Below, one piece after another: positions 55,937-64,000 of a DNA stretch of 64,000 nucleotides (its first letter is position 1; the number at the start of each line of letters is the position of its first letter). The DNA is from Chlorella sorokiniana (Eukaryota > Chlorophyta > Trebouxiophyceae > Chlorellales > Chlorellaceae). Location: assembly GCA_025917655.1 (NCBI GenBank), contig CP084620.1, positions 806,001 through 870,000 on the forward strand, given 5' to 3'. The notes under the pieces are model-generated. The model did not search any database. It worked only from the letters and a program-made list of their open reading frames with translations, and had not been told where the DNA came from. A program made the position numbers and the translations under genes.

Positions 55937-56640
55937 TCACTCCACAAAGCCCTCCATGTAGTCCACAATTTCCTGGTAGCGCTCCAAGCCAGCAATGGGC
56001 AGCCGGGAGCCGTCCTTCAGAAAGATCACTATATCTCCCCATGCACCAAACGCCCGCGGCGCGCTGCGAATCTCCTTGATCTGCCGGTACTCGACCTGCA
56101 CCTCCCGCTGCAGGATGGGCGGGTGGTGATCACCACTACGCGCTTGTTGGTGAAGCGATACTTGATCCACAGGCGCCGCCCGATGCTGGCGATGGTGAGC
56201 GGCAGGAAGAGGAGCGTGGCGCTCAGCAGCAGCGAGATGGCCAGCTCTACGTTGGAGCCGCTGCCCTCGTAAAACACCGTCTCAGGGGTGCCGCATCTGC
56301 CGGCTTGGCGGCGCTGCTACCGCTGCTGCTTGATGATGCCGCTTCTGGCTCTGCAAGAGTAATGATGTGAACCATCATGAGGAAAGCAAGAGTGGCCAAT
56401 GCAGACTGTCATCTTTGCAAGCCACTCATAACGGCAGGAGAGGCGGGAGCACCGGCACCTCTCATCGGGCCTGCAACGCCACACACCTGCCCATTGCCGC
56501 CATTCCGCCTTCCTAGGGTAGTTTGACCGCTTGTGAGAGGCCCCAAATGCGGTGAAAGGCACTAGAGCCCGAGGCGCGGAAAGCTTGAGCCTCCTGGCAG
56601 CAGATGCTGCCGTCAGAGACTGCTGAGCGTGCTTTAACAT
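55937..56640 (-). CDS. Small membrane protein with bacterial-PH-like domain, probably plastid
   Basis: Read leftward from ATG 56640 (MLKHAQQSLTAASAARRLKL), a Ser/Ala/Arg/Lys-rich transit-like N terminus. After one intron and a Ser-rich linker come two close hydrophobic stretches (VELAISLLLSATLLFLPLTI), then RLWIKYRFTNKRVVVITT, ILQREVQVEYRQIKEIRSAP, FGAWGDIVIFLKDGSRLPIA and GLERYQEIVDYMEGFVE, stop TGA 55937-55939. Helix pair plus a YRFTNKRV..I(T/R)...V.Y.QI strand pattern is the bacterial PH (DUF304/YdbT-like) arrangement found in cyanobacteria and plastids. Frame joins only if GGG 56121-56123 and GGGG 56285-56288 (plus strand) each gain one base. Function unknown. Confidence 0.68.
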
Positions 56641-56828
56641 GGCGATCTGTGAGTTAGAAATTGCTACTCGCCTCTGAAAGATTGTTCGGACGAGGAACAC
56701 CAGGTGTACAGAAGCAGTACATGCAGTTCGGGCTTGAGGATGCGTCTTTCAGGGGACGTCGACGAGTAACGGTGCAGACCTGAGGGCTTCTATTCTGGCA
56801 TGGCGACTGAGTTATCGCACCCCTTTCA
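56641..56828. promoter_or_regulatory. Shared divergent promoter (188 bp)
   Basis: Separates the start codons of the bPH-like gene and the small MIC13-like gene. It is the shortest head-to-head gap in the window. Confidence 0.5.
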
Positions 56829-57386
56829 ATGACGTCCTATTACCGCCAGCAGCGCCTGTCGGCCTTCCTGACTGGCCTAGCCAGCGCAGCAGCGTTGTAT
56901 GTGTACACCAAGGTGCGCACAGCTCAGGGTCTGCCTGCGTTGGGGGTGGAGGGAGCGTCGTCGCACCTCCGCAGCGGTGGGTGAGCAGCCTGTTCCAACT
57001 AATTGAGGAATCTCTCAATGAGGGGTTTGAGAAATTGTTACACTTTTATGCAGAAACACATACTGCACGCTACAGAAGAATCAGCAGAGCAGCTGCCCGG
57101 CAGTGTTCCAAGGGCAGCCGCAGTTCCTGAAAAGGTGCGTCGCCTGATGGGGGATGTTATCCATTGACTGCCTTAGCTCCTGCCGCACATTTGTGAACCG
57201 TTCTTGTGTTTACATGGGCTGCGACTTCTTTCTCAGCATTTGACACCTGCGTGTTTGGCACATGTGCAGGCGGCAGAGCTGCCGCTTCCTGCAACAGCAC
57301 GTGCGTTGGCGGTTCGGCGGTGGAATGAAGGTGTGGATGCTTTGTTCAAGCCAATGGTGGAAGCGCTGAGTAGGCGCAACTTGTAG
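56829..57386 (+). CDS. Small mitochondrial-type membrane protein, possibly MIC13/QIL1-like
   Basis: Three exons (56829-56912, 57054-57134, 57270-57386), all phase 0, give 93 residues. The N terminus is MTSYYRQQRLSAFLTGLASA followed by AALYVYTK, one short membrane helix. Then KHILHATEESAEQLPGSVPR and the C-terminal stretch ELPLPATARALAVRRWNEGV with DALFKPMVEALSRRNL, TAG 57384-57386. An N-terminal helix, a Pro-rich middle and a conserved WN-G- helix near the C terminus recall MICOS subunit MIC13/QIL1 (yeast Mic12), which shapes cristae junctions. Similarity is weak and partly from memory of the pattern. The gene itself, with three clean exons, is well supported. Confidence 0.7.
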
Positions 57387-57726
57387 GCTGCATATGTTGA
57401 GCCATGGTCCTACTTTTCAATGCCATCACTGCTCTGTCGCTGCTCCCTCCTCGTTTGATACTGCGTGCTCGGATCTCTTGTTTACGTTTGCCGCTCCAGC
57501 TGCTGAAAGAACATTCGACATCATGATGCATTGCTGATTCAGCCTTATTCACTGAGTAACAGGGTGAAGCGTTCAGCAGACACGTTCAGGGCTCTCCATG
57601 CATTGCGGCGCCGCTGCCACCACCGCAGCGTTTCATCCTGCTAAGCTGCCCCTTGGGAAGGCCATTCTGTTCTTGTTATCGCCTGATTAGTGTATTCTGA
57701 GCTCCTGAGTGAGGCGCAGTGGGCAA
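57387..57726. other. Intergenic region
   Basis: 340 bp before the LeuRS start. Nothing recognised. Confidence 0.5.
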
Positions 57727-63368
<5,642 letters not shown>

Positions 63369-63874
63369 CCTGTCGGCTGGCCTTGCCACGCCTTGCTGCC
63401 TATCCAGCACCCTGCCATTTCATTGCTGCTGAAGTATTGGCCGGACAAATAAATGATGCATTGCAAAAACGACGCGAACTGGTAATCTCCTTGACCGACA
63501 GATGGTGGCAGGCGGGGTTAAGAGGCAGGCAACAGACAGGGCCGGCAGTGCATAAACCCAAGGCTGATTTGCGCGCGGGTGTAATTAAACGTTTGCGGGA
63601 CGGCGACGATTGCGATTCAAGTGCAAGAAACCCCCTCGCAAATGTGCTGCCAGGTAGCCTTGACTTGCTTCCTCGCAGGTGGAAAAGTCCCAACCCTGTC
63701 AGTCAGCCGCCGTATCCTTCAAGTATTCAACACCGCTACCCTTCTGACATCTTACCGTGCTCATACAACCACTCTCCTGCTTGCGCGATCACCGACCAAC
63801 CCTGATCTGGTCGCCAAGTGCTTCCCGCATCCCCCAAAACATACGAAAGGCTTCTCGAAACTTAAACAGTCAAC
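63369..63874. other. Intergenic region after LeuRS
   Basis: 506 bp containing the LeuRS 3' UTR with its TGTAA and the promoter of the last gene. No other feature seen. Confidence 0.55.
63580..63584 (+). promoter_or_regulatory. TGTAA polyadenylation signal (LeuRS)
   Basis: 212 bases after the stop. Confidence 0.65.
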
Positions 63875-64000
63875 ATGCAGACACTCAGCGCCAAGGCCAC
63901 TGTAGGGCATTTCCTGGCGGCGCGGGCCCCCGCGCGTCAACTGCAGCAGCAAGGGCGCCCGTGAGAGTCTTGGCTTACGTGGATGACAAGCAGGTGCGGC
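63875..64000 (+). CDS. Start of a probable plastid-targeted protein, cut by window end
   Basis: ATG 63875 opens MQTLSAKATVGHFLAARAPA, a transit-peptide-like stretch rich in Ala, Arg and hydroxyl residues without acids. As read the frame stops at 63962; one more G in GGG 63953-63955 would continue it as APVRVLAYVDDKQ to a GTGCGG donor at 63994. Only the first exon is in the window, so the product cannot be named. Confidence 0.5.

Overview
This window is nuclear DNA of a green alga, most likely a Chlorella-clade trebouxiophyte. The evidence is high GC content, short exons split by many GT-AG introns, plastid-targeted proteins (geranylgeranyl reductase, a bacterial-type leucyl-tRNA synthetase), and a TGTAA polyadenylation signal downstream of most plus-strand genes. 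I see about 20 protein genes on both strands. I see no rRNA, no convincing tRNA, no CRISPR array, no mobile element and no viral remnant. CDS coordinates run from start codon to stop codon and include introns.

Layout, left to right. A membrane-anchored TPR protein (minus) is head to head with a signal-peptide-bearing type I membrane protein (plus). Next come a large SAC1/SLT-type Na+/sulfate transporter (plus), a 2 kb gene-poor gap with one strong hairpin, a WDR26/GID7-like ubiquitin-ligase subunit (plus) and a membrane-anchored SGNH hydrolase-like protein (plus). Two tandem paralogues of a secreted cysteine-rich repeat protein follow (plus). A PCH2/TRIP13 ATPase (minus) is divergent from ORMDL (plus). 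Then come a secreted Ala-rich/Cys-tail protein (plus), CHLP geranylgeranyl reductase (minus) divergent from a soluble RFESD-like Rieske protein (plus), and a HAD 5'-nucleotidase (minus) divergent from a three-BRCT MCPH1-like protein (plus). The right part holds TBL2-like WD40 (plus), SYS1 (plus), a small bacterial-PH-domain membrane protein (minus) divergent from a 93-residue MIC13/QIL1-like protein (plus), organellar LeuRS (plus), and the first exon of a probable plastid protein cut by the window edge.

Two things stand out. First, the two cysteine-rich genes (23225-29405) are built of about 26 small four-Cys modules, one module per exon. Their first two exons have identical lengths and phases, and one copy carries a recently amplified exon-plus-intron block. 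With the Ala-rich secreted gene at 34105 and the membrane protein at 5411, they give the window a strong cell-surface/secretome flavour; none has a function I can name. Second, in almost every well-conserved gene the reading frame slips by one base at a G or C run of 3-7 bases, nearly always one base short. I read this as consensus error of the assembly, not gene decay, so several apparent frameshifts should not be annotated as pseudogenes. The products are otherwise unlinked housekeeping functions (sulfur uptake, sphingolipid control, chlorophyll/tocopherol prenylation, organellar translation, Golgi transport, meiosis/DNA repair), as expected in a eukaryotic genome without operons.
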